A program made the translations under genes and the position numbers. A stretch of 64,000 bases of DNA from Lysobacteraceae bacterium (GTDB taxonomy: Bacteria; Pseudomonadota; Gammaproteobacteria; Xanthomonadales; Xanthomonadaceae): assembly GCA_023954075.1 (NCBI GenBank), contig JAMLIV010000010.1:1-64000 (forward strand), read 5' to 3'. Shown here piece after piece: positions 62,338 to 64,000 of the stretch (position 1 is its first letter; each line of letters opens with the position of its first letter). The notes beneath the pieces are model-generated. The model saw only the letters and a program-made list of their open reading frames with translations. It was not told the origin of the DNA and did not search any database.

Positions 62338-64000
62338 CCTTCGCTCATCGCTCCACCGCCATCGCGCTGATCCTGGTCGCCCTGCCCTGCGCGGCGGCCG
62401 GCCCGGGTCCGGTCGGGCACGACAACGGCCAGCACCACGCCTGCACCGGGTTCCTCGCCTCCCAGCCGGCCGTGATCTGCGTGCGCGCCGGCGCGGCGGC
62501 GGGCGGCAGCGGATCGGCCGCCGCGCCGCTGGCGACGATCTCCGCCGCGATCGCGGGCGCCAAGGCCGGCGACATCGTGCAGGTGGCGGCGGGGACGTAT
62601 TCCGAGAACGTCGCGCTCGGCGGCTTTGGCGCGCCCAGCGGCACGCACCTGACCCTGCTGGGCGGATTCAGCGCCGATTTTTCGGCACGCGATGCCGACC
62701 AGCACGCTTCCCGCATCGACGGCGGCCTCACCAATCCCGCGGTGCAGCTGCATCTGGATTCGAACCAGACCACCGTGCTCGATGGCTTCATCCTCACCCG
62801 CGGACGCGGCCTGGGCAGCAGCTGGGCCGACGGCAGCGGCCACGGCGGCGGTGTCCACGCCGCGCTCGATGGCAACGGCGCGATCGTCATCTCGCACAAT
62901 CTCATCCACGGCAACTTCAGCAACCAGCACGCCAGCGCCGATTCGCGCGGCGGCGGCATCCACGCCCACACGCAGGATTGGGGCGGTGCCACCGGCTCGA
63001 TCCGCATCGAACACAACACCGTGCGCGACAACCAGGCCGGCAAGGGCGCGGGCATCCACGTGTCCGGGCGGCACGCCGAGCTGCGCCACAATCTGGTGGA
63101 GAACAACACCGGGCACCACGACCACGGCGGCGGAATCTATGTCGCAGCCAACGCGCTGCTGGCCGACAGCATCGTGCGCGGCAACGCGATCGGTGCCACC
63201 CAGGGATATGGCTGGGGCGGCGGCGTACTGGTGGCGGGCACCGACGCCGAGCTGCGCGGCAACCTCATCACCGGAAACTACGCCCCGACCGCCGGCTCCG
63301 GGGTGTTCTGGGACGAGGGCGCGACCGGCACGATGCGCAACGACCTCCTTCACCACAACCTGTGCCCGAACGGCAGCCGTTCGGCCGCGGCAATCTACAT
63401 CGACGGCGGGCCGGGCGGGCCGTCGCAGGTGAACATCGAGAGTATTACCGTGGCCGATCACCTCTGCCCCGGCACGGTGCCCGACGGCGCCGCCGTGGTG
63501 GTCGAGGACGGCTCTCAGGTCACGGTTCGAAACGCGATCTTCCGCGGCAACAGCCGCGACTTCGCCACGCTCTCGGGCGGCAGCTTCGCCATCGTCTGGT
63601 CGATCACGCAGGAGCCGGGCACAGGCAACTTCCAGGCCGATCCCCTGTTCGCCGACGCCGGCGGCGGCGACTACCGACTGCGCTCGGCCGCCGGACGCTT
63701 CACGCCCGCAGGCTGGGTCATGGATGCGGTGACCAGCCCGGCCATCGACGCCGGCGATCCGGCATCCGACCACGCGCTGGAAACCCAGCCCAACGGCGGG
63801 CGCATCAACCTCGGTGCCCATGGAAACACGGTCTGGGCGAGCCGCAGCCCCGGCAGCGACCGGCTCTTCGGCGATGGATTCGAGTCCCAGGCAGCGCGGG
63901 AGTCGACAGCCCCGCAGGGCGGAACCCGCGCGGCGGATTCCGCCGTTGTCGCGCTCATGGCGGAAACGCCTGCGGCGATTCCGCCCTACCCGGGAATCAG
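62334..64000 (+). CDS. Secreted parallel beta-helix protein, C-terminus beyond window
   Basis: The frame starts at GTG (62334), overlapping the stop of the upstream beta-helix gene as GTGA, and is open to the window end: 555 codons with no stop. A signal peptide (ALILVALPCAAAG) is followed by beta-helix coils with repeated GGGI/V and HN motifs (GHGGGVHAALDGNGAIVISHN, RGGGIHAHTQ, HNTVRDNQAGKGAGIHVSG, HDHGGGIYVAAN, WGGGVLVAG). LFGDGFES lies at residues 511-518, but the frame continues at least 37 residues further. Coding is clear from the third-position GC and the motif; specific function is unknown. Confidence 0.78.
   Translation, partial: MTFAHRSTAIALILVALPCAAAGPGPVGHDNGQHHACTGFLASQPAVICVRAGAAAGGSGSAAAPLATISAAIAGAKAGDIVQVAAGTYSENVALGGFGAPSGTHLTLLGGFSADFSARDADQHASRIDGGLTNPAVQLHLDSNQTTVLDGFILTRGRGLGSSWADGSGHGGGVHAALDGNGAIVISHNLIHGNFSNQHASADSRGGGIHAHTQDWGGATGSIRIEHNTVRDNQAGKGAGIHVSGRHAELRHNLVENNTGHHDHGGGIYVAANALLADSIVRGNAIGATQGYGWGGGVLVAGTDAELRGNLITGNYAPTAGSGVFWDEGATGTMRNDLLHHNLCPNGSRSAAAIYIDGGPGGPSQVNIESITVADHLCPGTVPDGAAVVVEDGSQVTVRNAIFRGNSRDFATLSGGSFAIVWSITQEPGTGNFQADPLFADAGGGDYRLRSAAGRFTPAGWVMDAVTSPAIDAGDPASDHALETQPNGGRINLGAHGNTVWASRSPGSDRLFGDGFESQAARESTAPQGGTRAADSAVVALMAETPAAIPPYPGI

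Overview
The window is high-GC, densely coded chromosomal DNA of a gammaproteobacterium. Most genes resemble those of the Lysobacterales/Xanthomonadales. The supporting signs are the DUF6776-bactofilin-ErpA cluster, the bamD/rluD-pgeF-clpB block, a xanthomonad-style cysteine synthase facing cysB, an Anr/FNR regulator, an RpoD with a long acidic insert, intergenic repeats built on GGGAATCGGGAAT, and secreted proteins carrying an LF-x-DGFE motif. This placement is inferred from gene content and protein style; there is no rRNA gene in the window. I see no tRNA gene, insertion sequence, prophage or CRISPR array. No gene-free stretch exceeds about 300 bases.

Layout. 1-9.6 kb: tail of a serine hydrolase, an acetyltransferase, class I fructose-bisphosphate aldolase, two small orphan proteins, an RND efflux operon coupled to an rRNA methyltransferase, an oxygen-binding diiron-type protein and a zincin-like protein. 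9.7-13.2 kb: an acetyltransferase-minC-minD-minE operon facing an FNR-type regulator with all four cluster cysteines. 13.2-21 kb: outer-membrane phospholipase A, a PstS-OmpA fusion, PEP carboxylase, and cysteine synthase facing its CysB regulator. 21-26.6 kb: a hybrid kinase with HPt, coupled to a large double-receiver protein with degenerate GGDEF and EAL domains. 26.6-32.6 kb: membrane protein, DUF6776-bactofilin-ErpA, NudC, AmpE and an unusual NadE. 32.6-39 kb: bamD facing rluD-pgeF, a CsgG-like gene and clpB. 39-44.5 kb: a VapBC toxin-antitoxin pair with a clp scar, an orphan NtrX-like regulator and the TrkA-TrkH potassium system. 44.5-52.3 kb: two PH-domain membrane proteins with a lipid A acyltransferase, Dtd, RpoD, a cyclic-nucleotide/rhodanese protein and HemF. 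52.4-60.6 kb: acyltransferase, secreted esterase, uracil-glycosylase-like protein, lysophospholipid acyltransferase, ArfB, an OleB-like hydrolase, a 2-oxoglutarate oxygenase, GlmM and AccD. 60.8-64 kb: two overlapping secreted beta-helix proteins, the second cut by the window end.

The most notable observations are these. (i) NadE has kept its synthetase half but has lost the whole Glu-Lys-Cys triad of its glutaminase domain. (ii) The NtrX-like regulator has lost both its GAFTGA loop and its Walker B glutamate, and it has no NtrY beside it. (iii) Three unrelated secreted proteins share the LF-x-DGFE motif. (iv) A toxin-antitoxin pair sits between clpB and ntrX, flanked by a short fragment of a second, diverged clp gene. 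(v) Nested inverted repeats of two families fill the lpxL-dtd gap. (vi) A candidate FNR site lies at class II spacing upstream of the diiron-protein gene, with the FNR-type regulator itself encoded 3 kb away.
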